From: Canna indica
Taxonomy: Eukaryota > Streptophyta > Magnoliopsida > Zingiberales > Cannaceae
Length of the DNA: 64,000 nt
Reading direction: 5' to 3'
NCBI GenBank assembly: GCA_034359265.1
Contig: CP136892.1
Span: forward strand, 82,700,001-82,764,000
Position 1 is the first letter of the stretch; every line of letters begins with the position of its first letter. Below are positions 44,576 through 56,000 of this stretch, piece by piece. The position numbers and the translations under genes are program-made. A model generated the notes under the pieces. It ran no database searches. It worked only from the letters and a program-made list of their open reading frames with translations, and was not told the origin of the DNA.

Positions 44576-45535
44576 ATGGGTTCAGAGTTGTGTATTTCTG
44601 ATTCAGCTTTGATTAAGGCAGAGGTTGAGGAGAAGGGTAATGGAGGGGATCTAGGTTTGAGGAAGCGAAAGATTGACACAGAGGTTGAGGAGGAAAATGA
44701 GGATGTTGAAGAAGAGGAGGAAGATGAAGATGATGAAAATGACTCAGCTAATAAAAAGCTGAACAAGGAGGACTTTATTGGTGAAATTGAGGGACGGGAT
44801 AAATACATAGGTGAAGGCACTGATAGTGATTTTGAGAACGAGGATGATATGAATGCCCCTACAGAAAATATAGGGAAGAGTTTCTCTCCAGCGATGTAAT
44901 TCTCTATGCTTTTAATGTTCCTTTAATTTTTTCATGTTACTTTGTAATTAGTTTTCTCCCTTTTTCCTTCCGCAGGGTTTTGACATCGAGAACTATTATG
45001 ACCCACCCCCACATAAGCATATTTTTGGTTTGCTTTTCAGTATCAATCCTAGATCAGGCTTAGGCAAATATTGCGAGAAGGCCGTCAAAAATGTTCTTAA
45101 ATTTCAGAATCAAAAGGTCTAGTAGCTATGTTTTGCCTCTAAAATTTTATACCATAATATGATAGTTGGCTGGCTTATGTAGCATCATATATATTTTGTG
45201 TTTGAAATTTTATGCCATGACAAGGTTCATCTTTTTATTGTGTTTTTCAGCATTTAGAAATAGTATTCTTTCTCTTACTTTACATATCTTATTGATAGAA
45301 TTGCTTGATAACATTTTTTTTTCCTTTTTGTAATTATGCAGAATAATACAAACCTGCAATATGTGAAAGTTATTAAGGCAAATGCATCTGACCTGGTTTG
45401 TATTGTGTTACATTTGAGGCTGAAGACACAATTTCTAGAAAAGTCAAGGTTTATCAATCTAAAGTACACCGCTGTCCTATCGACGGCGATACTACAATTT
45501 TCCTCTTCAGGGAAAAACAGGGATGATTTGGTGTT
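44576..45535 (+). pseudogene. Cystatin/monellin-like gene copy, block B, frameshifted
   Basis: Same three-exon layout as the block A gene: exon 1 44576-44891, exon 2 44976-45116 (intact, GFDIENYYDPPPHKHIFG), exon 3 from 45342. Splice sites are kept. Exon 1 carries a net 2-base gain near 44857-44880 relative to A, so it leaves the frame before exon 2. Exon 3 lacks one base near 45391, putting the FEAEDT-type region out of frame. The acidic run is kept. Confidence 0.8.
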
Positions 45536-46130
45536 GAGACCTAGGTAATTAATTGTTTAAAATCTTTAATTATATCTCTACCTGGATTTCTGCTACTCTT
45601 GGCTTTATAAAATCACAATTTTGTATATTGCTTGTGTTTTGTGGAAAAACAAAGTTTTTGTGGTTGTTTCTAGTCATGTCTCAATTTTAGGGGATTGGTT
45701 ATTTTAGATTTTAGTTGTATACACTCTTCTAATTCCACGTGCTTTAGTTATATATATATATATATATATATATGTTCAGATATATTTGTATCAACTATGA
45801 TGAATGATTTGAATGCCATCACTTAACTTATTTGCAGATGACCAAAACTTTACTCATATCTGAGTTTTGATCTGAACTATGTTCCTACATAGATTGGATT
45901 CAAATATATGATATTTCATAAATGACTATGTATTTGGTATTTGTTTGTTCTGAGACTTCTTATTATGATGACCAGATGGCAAGACTTTTTGTCTGACTTG
46001 TTCATAGTTATCCGATGATATTGATACAAATGTATTGTAATGACATTCGATCTAGTATTTGAAACATCTACTTTCATTATTTTGGTCTCTTTCTCTACAT
46101 AAAAAGTCATTGCTTTGCATGTTTGCTTGT

Positions 46131-46469
46131 TCATACACTTTTTAGGAGAGACTTTTGTATAAGATCAGTTACAATGGTATACTTGAGATGCATAGCCACA
46201 GTGCAAGAATATATAAATGCTCCACCATTTCTTGCTCCACATAAGCAACAAATCTTGACCATTGAAGGAAACCTATTTTGTAAAACTTGTCCTGCAGGCA
46301 AAATGTTATGCAAAAATTTGCACAGAAAAATATTCAACTTATGTTTAAGATGTAGTTTCCATAATTTGGTCCAGTTGAGCTTTTTAATGGTATCAGAAAA
46401 TTTGAGGTAAAGCAGTTGCCTTGATATATGATACCCAGATTTGACAGTGTATAATTTGTAATCAACCAC
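46131..46469 (-). pseudogene. LINE zf-RVT fragment, block B
   Basis: Minus strand LYTVKSGYHISRQLL, WTKLWKLHLKHKLNIFLCKF and ICCLCGARNGG, a plant LINE zinc-binding RT tail. It is the equivalent of 10198-10506 and about 20-30 residues longer at its N-terminal side. Confidence 0.7.
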
Positions 46470-47314
46470 AAAATAGATGATACCCAGCTTTCTAGAAGTA
46501 GCCGTGGACAGGAATCAACCACAAAATAGCTGTTGCTGTAGCAGGCGGTGGCAATGAGCAGCTTTATAACAAAATATCATTTGGTTAGTGGTAGAATGAA
46601 TGTTCCTTGGCATTTATTTCTTTATTTATAAATTACGCGAGTGATTCCTCGGCCTCCCACAGTGTTAAATTATAAAATTATATGTATATCTACACAAGGA
46701 GATATGAGCCTCACATCATTTTTGGTTTGGTGATGGTTAAGAGACGAGAGGTTTTGTGAAATCTTTTATCAAGGAAATAGATTGGTTGGCTTGTTTGTTT
46801 GATTATAACTGCGTGCAATCCAACGTGAGGATTGCTGGTGGAGACACGCTTCTTTTCCTCCGTGATTTGTGATTTGTGATTTGTGATGTTGGCTCATCTC
46901 ATTTGCTCTTGCACTCACTTTCCATGGCCTAAATAGTTTCGCCTTCAAAAGGGCACGATTAAATTGAGGGGGGAAACTGAAAAGAAGAAGGTTAGGCCAA
47001 TTTATATCGTGACCTTCACATTTATTCCCTCCGTATCAGCCAGCTCCTCAATAGTTGACCATTCTTTAATATTCAACTAGAATGCGTGTTAATTTATAAG
47101 CCTTCACACCATATATGTTAAAAAGCACATTATTGTATTGATACGCTTCTTTTATCGTTTCATCTAATATCTATTCTTTGTGTGTTTAATTAAATATATA
47201 TTCTATTAATAAATAATTAATATTTGCACGAAACATATATTTTACTTAATAATAAAACAGGAAAAATTCATTAATAAATCGAATGATTTCAACATGTCAT
47301 GTAATACTCCAATG
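46470..47314. other. Intergenic, no gene
   Basis: AT-rich. Contains a short GTGATTTGTGATTTGTGAT triplication near 46860. No genes or element termini recognised. Confidence 0.4.
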
Positions 47315-47323
47315 TAAAATATG

Positions 47324-48021
47324 GGCTTAATTATATTTTTGGTCCTCAAAATATTATATATTTTTTTTTGTCTGATCTTTCATTTTTTAAAAAAAAAATT
47401 ATTTAATCCCTCAAAAATTATTATTTTTCGTTTGATCCCTCTGTTAATTTTTCACTAACTTTAATATAAAATGAGAGATCAAACGAAAAAAATAAAAATA
47501 TTTTAAGGGACTAGATGAAAAAATATATATATTAATATTCTAAATAGTATATATATATATATAAGTTTTCTCATTTTATTCATCAATATAAAATCTCATC
47601 AATTTATTTTTTTTATTTCAAAATATTTAACTCACAAATCAATAATAAATTTACGACTCATGCTCGTAAACAAGGGGTGGCGCGAGCGTGAGCCATAAAT
47701 TTATTGTAGATTTATGAGACGAATATTTTAAAATAATAAAAAATAAATTGATGAAATTTTATATTGATGAATAAATTGAAAAAGCATATATATTGTTATG
47801 TTTTATGTTATTAAAAAATATATTTTTCTCATCTAGTTTCTTAAAATATTTTTTATTTTTTGTTTGGTCACTGATTTTATTTTTAATTCATGTCAGCATT
47901 GACACTTAATAACAAAAGTTAACGAAAAATTAACGGAGGAACCAACCAGAAAAGAAAATAATTTTTGAGGGATGAAACAAAAAAAATATGATATTTTAGG
48001 GATAAAAAACATAATTAAGCC
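47324..48021. mobile_element. Foldback Mutator-like MITE, perfect 9-bp TSD
   Basis: Flanked by TAAAATATG at 47315-47323 and 48022-48030, a perfect 9-bp duplication typical of Mutator-like elements. Both ends start GGCTTAATTAT. The inverted similarity runs on through most of the element (for example TCATCAATATAAAATCTCATC near 47580 against GATGAAATTTTATATTGATGA near 47750), with the axis near 47676. No coding capacity. It ends 380 bases upstream of the AZG-type gene. Confidence 0.88.
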
Positions 48022-48305
48022 TAAAATATGGTATATGCTTAATTAGTTCTATTACATCTGAGTTCTGACTACAGTCAACAACGAGTGTTGATTCAAATAT
48101 ACAAATTAATATTTTTGAATTAATTTAAAATGTCGAAAAATTACCAAAGAAATAGAACAATATTAAATCATATATGTGTATATTTATATAATTTGTAATA
48201 AACTGATTTCTCATAAAATAATTAAAAATAAGCAGAAAAAAATAAAATAAAATGATGCTTTTCCAAGAACGTGACGATATATATCGCGTTCAAATCCCGA
48301 CACGG

Positions 48306-48337
48306 TTTGACCGAATTCATTTCCTGCGTCCTATAAA
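48306..48337 (+). promoter_or_regulatory. Promoter of the AZG-type gene: W-box-like site and TATA box
   Basis: CTATAAAG at 48331-48338 lies about 64 bases before the ATG at 48401, a normal plant TATA distance once a short leader is allowed. TTTGACC at 48307-48313 matches a WRKY W-box core, though such matches are frequent by chance. Confidence 0.5.
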
Positions 48338-48400
48338 GAGCGAGGGTGGAGGATTAAACTTCAGCTCCAGTCGACGAGGAACAAGTCATCAATCATCATC

Positions 48401-50020
48401 ATGGGAGGGGGAGAAGGGACGTCCGCACTGCTACGGAGAATCGGCAACGGCCGGCGCTTGTGGCGGCGGGCGGAGGACACCCTCAACTGCTCCGTCGCCG
48501 ATAGCCCCCTCGGTAGATACTTCAAGCTCGACGCCCGCGGCAGCTCCTTCACCAAGGAGCTCCGCGCCGGCGCCGCCACCTTTCTCACCATGGTCTACAT
48601 CATCTCCGTCAACGCCTCCATCCTCACTGACTCCGGCGGCCCGTGCTCCGTCCGCGACTGCTCGCTCCCCGCGAACTCCACCGCCCTCCCTGGCCCTGAG
48701 TGCAAATTCGACTCCAACCCCGGGTACGAGCGTTGCCTGTCGACGATCAAGAAGGACTTCGTCGTCGCCACGGCCGTCGCGGCCGTGGTCGGCAGTTTCG
48801 CCATGGGCACCGTCGCCAACCTCCCGTTGGCTTTAGCCCCCGGCATGGGCGCCAACGCTTACTTCGCCTACAACATGGTCGGCTTCCACGGCTCCGGCCG
48901 CGTGCCGTTCGAGACCGCCCTCGCCGCCGTCATGCTCGAAGGCATCCTGTTCCTCGCGCTGTCGTTGTTTGGCCTCCGGGCCAAGCTGGCCCGGCTTATC
49001 CCCCGTTCCATCCGCCTCGCCTCGGCTGCCGGCATCGGCCTCTTCCTCGCCTTCACCGGCCTCCAGGCACAGGAGGGAGTCGGCCTCGTCGGACCGAGCT
49101 CGTCCACCCTGGTGACGCTCGCCGCGTGCTCCAAAACCGACCCGACGACCGGCGAGTGCCTCGGCGGCACCCTGCAAAGCGCCACTTTCTGGCTCGGCGC
49201 CGCCGGATTCCTCATCACGGCGGTGTGCCTCGCGCACGAGGTCAAGGGGAGCATGATCTACGGGATTGTTTTCGTCACCTTGGTGTCGTGGTTCCGCGGC
49301 ACGAGCGTCACCGTCTTCCCCGACACGCCGCTGGGGAACTCCAACTTCGACTACTTCATGAAGGTGCTGAACTTCCACGCCATCAAGAGCACGGCCGGGC
49401 GGATAAGCTTCGCCGGCTTCAACCAGAGCGAGGTGTGGTTGGCGGTCATCACGATCCTCTACGTTGACGTCCTCGACACAACGGGGTCGATGTACTCCAT
49501 GGCGGAGTACGGCGGGTTCACCGACGACAAGGGCAGTTTCGAGGGGGAGTACCGCGCCTTCCTTGTCGACGCGGGCTCCACCATCGTGTCGGCGTCACTG
49601 GGGTCGACGACGGTAACCACCTACATCGAGTCCACCGCCGGGCTGAGGGAGGGCGGCCGGACCGGGCTGACGTCGATCGCGGTGGCGGCGTTCTTCCTCG
49701 TCTCGCTCTTCTTCGCGCCCCTCTTCACGAACGTGCCGCCGTGGGCGGTCGGGCCGTCGCTGGTGCTCGTGGGCGTGATGATGATGAAGATGGTGAAGGA
49801 GATCGAGTGGTCGGCGCCGAAGGAAGCGGTGCCGGCGTTCCTCACGATGATCCTGATGCCGCTGACGTACTCGATCGCGTACGGCATTATTGCCGGGATC
49901 GGGACGCACATTGCACTGCATCTGCTCGACTACGTGAAGGAGGTTTACCGGTGGGTGAAGACGAGGAAGACGGCGGTGGCTTCAGAGAGTGCAGAAACCG
50001 CAGCAGCAGCATCTGTTTGA
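48401..50020 (+). CDS. AZG2: Adenine/guanine (purine/cytokinin) permease, AZG family, AZG2-like
   Basis: Intronless, 539 residues. AZG proteins are H+-coupled plasma-membrane or ER importers of adenine and guanine, and AZG2 also moves cytokinins (known for Arabidopsis, inferred here). Family landmarks: [20 protein letters not shown] near residue 40, [35 protein letters not shown] near 150, [30 protein letters not shown] near 355, [19 protein letters not shown] near 410, and [15 protein letters not shown] dozen or more hydrophobic segments fit the AzgA/NCS2 fold. Length is close to Arabidopsis AZG2 and it lacks the longer AZG1 insert, hence AZG2-like. The first ATG (GGGAGGGGGAG context, after a TATA box) is used. 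The coding region is very GC-rich. No damage seen. Confidence 0.9.
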   Translation: MGGGEGTSALLRRIGNGRRLWRRAEDTLNCSVADSPLGRYFKLDARGSSFTKELRAGAATFLTMVYIISVNASILTDSGGPCSVRDCSLPANSTALPGPECKFDSNPGYERCLSTIKKDFVVATAVAAVVGSFAMGTVANLPLALAPGMGANAYFAYNMVGFHGSGRVPFETALAAVMLEGILFLALSLFGLRAKLARLIPRSIRLASAAGIGLFLAFTGLQAQEGVGLVGPSSSTLVTLAACSKTDPTTGECLGGTLQSATFWLGAAGFLITAVCLAHEVKGSMIYGIVFVTLVSWFRGTSVTVFPDTPLGNSNFDYFMKVLNFHAIKSTAGRISFAGFNQSEVWLAVITILYVDVLDTTGSMYSMAEYGGFTDDKGSFEGEYRAFLVDAGSTIVSASLGSTTVTTYIESTAGLREGGRTGLTSIAVAAFFLVSLFFAPLFTNVPPWAVGPSLVLVGVMMMKMVKEIEWSAPKEAVPAFLTMILMPLTYSIAYGIIAGIGTHIALHLLDYVKEVYRWVKTRKTAVASESAETAAAASV

Positions 50021-53000
50021 TTAAATTCCTCTATCAGAATAGATTTAACTAAGGATTAGATTTCAGTGTTATAGTAGCAATTGAAATTAATGAATTGCAC
50101 CACAAATTATTTGTTCTCTCTATATATAAATTAATTTTAATATGCAAGCTTAATTATGCATGATGACGTATGATGAACTATTTGTGATTACTTATTTAAT
50201 TATATATGCTTTAATTAATAGCTTATCTAATTGCCTAATTGGCAGCAAAAATTAGGCATGTTCTGTAAACCTAGTACTGGTTGTGAGCTGTGTATCATAA
50301 ACTGTGTCATTTGAGCTGAAGAGATATTATTATTATTTTTAGTTCTTGAATAAATAAATGGAGAAATAAATGATAAGGCTATTAAGCATGAAAGCAAAAA
50401 GTGGCAACTAATTAAAGCCTAACAGCAAATGTTATAAGTTAATTAATGAAATAGATATAGTCTACTTTACTTGTTGAGACCTGAGTCAGAGAAAGCGACA
50501 AAAGCCTAACACCAAAGACTAATTTTTTTATTGATTGTCTATTTTTGAGGGCTTAATTAGAAGAAGTTGTTGACCTCCTGTTGAGTGTTGACTTGTGGCA
50601 TACTTACCTAGTCTAATATTAAGTGGCTAACTTAATTATATATACCACTTAATTATATAACTTAATTATCTTATATATACCTAGTCTAATAGTATAAGAT
50701 AAATTTAGACAATAACCTTATCGCGCGAGTTTGAACCCGTTGATAGCTAGAAATTAATATTTCAAAATTTATTGGTAAAAACAAACATATTTCAAAATTC
50801 ATGTACATTAATTTTTCACTCAAGCATTGCCATTAATTCTAAGTGTCTGAATATTTTTTTCTCCTCCGTAAAGAATTAACATTACGAAATTATTCCTTCA
50901 TATATATAGGAGGAGCATCATCAAAGATTGTGGATTGAAAGATTGAGTTGGTAGTTAATTACCTCTCTATATAGACTATATATAACCAGCTGTTTCCACT
51001 AGCATTTAGCTATATCTGTGGGTATACAATATTAATTTTTAAGAAAAAGGTGGATGCCAAAAATTATATATATATATATATATACATATATACTTTGTGC
51101 AACATAATCAAAGTAGTGCCAACATACTTTTACATCAATAGTAATTACTCAATTGTGGGTTTTAATTGTCCGCCATATTGGGAGATATATTGAGTTGGGA
51201 GATATATCTTCGCTAGCTGACTTTGTGTTCTATTCAGTTAAAGTTGGATTCTCCACTAATTAAATTACATCCTTCTACTTGTCGGCTCGCACATGTACAC
51301 CCTCCGATTAATAATCCATATTAATTGCATACAAATATATACTTAGCAAAACAATAAGATTTCAACAATGCAAAGAAGAAAGAAGAAAGAAGAAAGAAGA
51401 TGCATGCATTTTGACGAATGGAGAGTGCGGTCGGCAACGCACTACCACCAGACAAGCCATATGATCGAGCAGCATGCAGGTCATCATAACATTTGTTTCT
51501 CCATTCTCCACGTCGACCAAATTAACTCAAATTTGTCAAAAAGGTAAAAGCGTATACATACGACTAACTATAAACACAAATATTGATCCAAGTCGTAAAG
51601 CAAGCGTCGACACTTCTATTTCTATATGACTTGTAACATCTTCTTTATTACTAGTACTTCTTGTGGTTTTGAACTAAATGCTTACTTCTAATCAAAAGAC
51701 CATTAGTTCTTACAAGTTAGGTCTCCGTTTTCCCAGCTCAATCTTGAATGTTAACTTGATATCGGTCGAGATTGTGGACTACTTTCCAAACGAGTAGCCT
51801 TTTTGTGTACCCACCACCATGCATAAAAGAGATTGGACTAGCTAGCTAGCTATATAGGCTTAAAGATCATCTAAAATCTATTCTAATCGGATCCAACCTA
51901 ACCAGACCCTCTCTAAATTTATGGTCAAAAGTCTACCCCTAACTTTCACTAATTAATGTTGGCTAATTTCACCTTTCTTAATTTCTAATCCTCTTTTACT
52001 ATTATTCACCTTAATTTATCAGTTTAATTAAACCAAACTCATCCAAAGTATAATTCTCATTTTTACTATTTTTTAGCCCCGGGTATAAAAATTTAATTTA
52101 ATTTTAATATTATTTACTTATGAAGAATATATAATATTTTTATCTAAAATATATCGGATCATATATAAATCTTGTCATCACAACAAGTGCATGCAACACT
52201 ATGTCTTGCCTTCTCAGTTGTGAGTTGTCACCTGTTGCAACTATAAAACATTTTAGCTTTTAACTCCACTAAACTCAATTCATCTCCTAGGGTTGTAGCA
52301 ACTCAAACATCATAAATCTTCTCCCACCACACACCAATTCTCCTTACAAATTAAATAGAATCCCATGTCAATATCATCTTTATCTTCCACAATGTAATCA
52401 TCTCACTGCATTCTCCCCCCTTGTTACAATTGTGTCCATCTTGCCATCATATCTATCTCATCCTCACTGCAATTATCTTTATCACATCTTCATCATAAGA
52501 CGAGAGATCCAATAACCCACTCACCAGGCCCACCAATGGAAACAGCATCAGCCTTGCTGGAAGATTGATTGCCCTCAAAGTCTATGGATACTACAACAAG
52601 TTCTCTTGGTGGGCGAGTTTGACAACATTGAGATACATACTCCCCAACTGCTTGGCCCAATAACTAGTCCAAACACAGGTTTTTTAGTGTCTTAATAACC
52701 TTATGGTAAGCTGAAAAGTGAATAATAGAAACTACATAACATAAACCAGGTTGATGAGGATCCTTAACTCTGTCCATGCATGCAGGGGTATTAACCATAA
52801 GATCTATCAAACCCCGATAATCCATCAAGACATGAAGCATCTAAAGAACAAACTCCAAGCACACGAGATTAAGATTATAAAATATTGCATTCAGCAACTA
52901 CAAAAAACAGCTTGTATCACAAACAAGTTTGGGGCTGACAATAAAAAGAAGACAACGGCTGCTCTCAAAAAAAGACAGTCATTCAGGTATATTTGACAGA

Positions 53001-53097
53001 TGTATACCTGGAAGACTTTAACCAAGGTAGATGCATACGCTGACAGATACATAGGAGAGAGTTTCTTGATGTCTTGGTAGAGTTTACTCAATGAGTT
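50021..53097. other. Intergenic; 3' UTR of AZG gene at left, none recognised beyond
   Basis: No gene or clear element in 3 kb. An AATAAATAAATGG stretch near 50348 could serve as a polyadenylation signal, but it lies 330 bases from the stop. A GAAGAAA repeat sits at 51374-51399 and a TA run near 51068-51084. The right edge will include the 3' UTR of the minus-strand B3 gene. Confidence 0.4.
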
Positions 53098-56000
53098 CTA
53101 TCGCCGACTAATCTGCACTTGCAATATAGCAAGCTCGGTGTCTGCATCAAGAAACTCACACTGATCTCCCTGCTTTAGGTTGTTTGCTATTGCAAAATCC
53201 TTCCACCCACCTACAAATCCTGTAAAGTTGGAGCATTCATGGTACATGACAGGCCATAGTCGAAGCGATGGATCCTGAAGAATTACAATTTTTCTTTCCT
53301 TTTTCTTCTGGCCCTTGCGAGAAGGCAAGGTTTCAGGCAACTTCTGCAAGTGTGAACAATCAGAAACAGAACCTCTTGAGCAGATTATGTTTATTTATTT
53401 GAACATTGATGAACAATTAAGTAGCTTTACTTAAAAACAGTGATAAAAAAGATGATATTAGTCCAACTTTTTAATCCTACTTTTAACAGTTATCAAATGT
53501 TTGTGTCGTCCTGTTTAACCATTTCAACTTTTAACTGTTTTAGTAAATTTCACACCTACAAATTCAACAGTCATGCCTTCCTAGTGGATGATGGTTAAGC
53601 TAGACCAAGCAAAATATTGACGTAATTTAAAAACATCCATTCACCAATTAAGAAGACAAAATTGATAATCAGCAGTTCAGCATGCAGAGTAAGAAATTAA
53701 CAATGTTGTATTGAGGCAAAACATAAGCCTAAAAAACTACTGTTTTGGTTTGGCTTTAAGAAGGCTCATTTCATGCACAGAGAAATAGCATATTCAAGAT
53801 TAATCCAACATCAGAATCTGAAAAGAGATTCTATTGAACCCCTAATGAGGTTATCAAGGAAAAAGTGATTTCTAACTGATCGTGTTATGAGCATATATTA
53901 GTAGTAATTATCAATAATAGTCATTAAGAAGTATAGTGGTTTAGGTTATTTGGGTTGCTATTAGGTTGTTATTGAGTTGTAGATAGATGTTCTCTAGAGT
54001 ACTTGATATTCTAGAAAAGGATATTTTTGTCTTTTGCTTTTATATTCTAACTCTCTATATAAGAGAGTATAAATGTAATGGGATGGAATATCATCCAACA
54101 ATCTTTTCTCCCAATTAGATTATTTCTCTACAATGTATTAGGTTCCCTTGTAATAGAACTTAAGGAGATTAGCGCTCTCTCCTAGTTTTGAACACATCCT
54201 CTCCCTCCTTCCATTTACCTATCACCATTCCCTCTTTCCCACTAGTAATCACCCATGGATCCAGGTTCATATCAGATTGGTCTACTCTTTTGACAGAAAA
54301 AGTAACATTGAAGTTTATTTCAGTCATTAAAGTGCATGTATGATGTTCATCAATTTGAATTACAGGAGATGATCACAAAAGCTATTGGCGACAAAGAAAA
54401 GGAGCATCATTTGATTTTGGTTAGCAACACTAAACCAAGAGAGAAACAAGTAGCATTGCTTACTGCATGAATAAATGATGAAATATGAACAGAATCGTGT
54501 AGTGACTAATTCCATATTACTCAGTTATGGTTTTTTTGTTGGATATTTAAATATTTACAGCTATCTCGTAATCTTTTATAATAATGAGAGTATGAGACAA
54601 CTATGCACAGACTTTATATCTAGAAAGTCTTCATGTTTAGAAACTCATATTAAGGTCAGAAAGAGTTGTGCTCAAATTGCACATACACTTATGTAAGGAA
54701 CAAAATCATACTTAAACCAAGATCCTAAAGAACTTGAATGGAAAATAAGGAGCTTGCTGAAGGAAGTTAGAGGAATTACTCACAAGCCAGCATTGTTCAT
54801 TGGATGGTAAGGTTAATCTGAAGCATAAAGAATTAGGCAAAATAGGGTCATCCAAATCCTTCGCTTCAACTTTCACCACTTTTAGAGTTTGACTTGAGCA
54901 GAGAGTAGCATTTTTCTCATCCTCTTCTTGGAGGGGCTCAGGCAGTATTCCAAGTGTATTCATGCAAGCTGTTATTGTGATTTTCATTGAAAATGAATGA
55001 AAAATGGATGTGCTTAAAGAAAAGGCAAAGCAACAATTGATAACTACAATTACCAGATTGGCATGTATTCTCCTCCATAGTGTCCTTAGCAGGAACATCC
55101 TGTGGGGTACTTCCCAAAAATGGAGAAAAATCTTTTGTGGATGAAGATCCTGAGTTATTTCCTGCAGACAAATCTAATTTATTGTTATACGGGATGTTCT
55201 TCAAACGACAAGCGATTCGATGCTTTAGCTCAGATCTTATAGATGAAACTGCTGATGAGGTATGGGGCTTTCCATGACCATTTTCATGACTTGCTAAGTG
55301 TTCCTCAAGACAGAATCTTGCCACATTATCAGAATAAAACTCAGCTTTAAATTTTTTCTGATTATACAATGAAGTTTTATTAACAACATCTGCTTTTGCT
55401 TGTTCAACAATAAAATTTCCTTTTTCTTTGGGCTCTTCTGCATTGATGTTTGGTGATCCAGTTATGTCTATGACATCTAAAATATGTGGACTCCCAGAAT
55501 CATAGTGATCTTGGGTAAACTTTTTACCCTTTGCGCATGCCACTGCACCATTAGCAACATGGTCACCTTCTCTGATTTTACTACCAGAACTTGAAGCACC
55601 AGCTTTCGTTTTTGGATCTTTCTTAGAAGCAGAATATTCGTCTTTGGGTGCTTCAAAAATTTTATACCTTTTAGGTGACTGCAACTCTTCAAGAGATAAA
55701 TCTGCAACGGGTATGCTCTCTGAAGTTAAATTACTACCGTCGAAGGATACTCTTTCACAGGCATCGGTGCTAAAGATATTGACAAGAAACAACGATTTTC
55801 TCACATATTTGAATACCAAAAGCTCCCCAAGACCAATGGAGTAATCAACAACAAAATCATGCCATCCTTTTTGAAAAGCCAAGGAACCATCAATTCGAGA
55901 CAATACAACTTTTGTTGAGTTTCCATGACAATCTTCAAGATAAACATTCTGATTGACTAAGTCAACCAATTTACCAGCAAATCTTGGTGGTATGAACTGA

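Larger units (their letters stand above)
37205..46456 (+). repeat. Segmental duplication, block B (with copia and retroposon insertions)
   Basis: Homologous to block A (5848-10612) in the same orientation. The match is 37205-37284, then, after the copia element, 42519-46456. Block B keeps a TATA-like leader (42631) and the DDE part of the FAR1-like gene which block A lacks. Its cystatin-like gene is frameshifted. Confidence 0.85.

Noticed and set aside
48700..49467. Long arginine/proline-rich reading frame overlapping the permease
   Set aside because: It is the +2 frame shadow of a GC-rich gene; the AZG family match is in the other frame.
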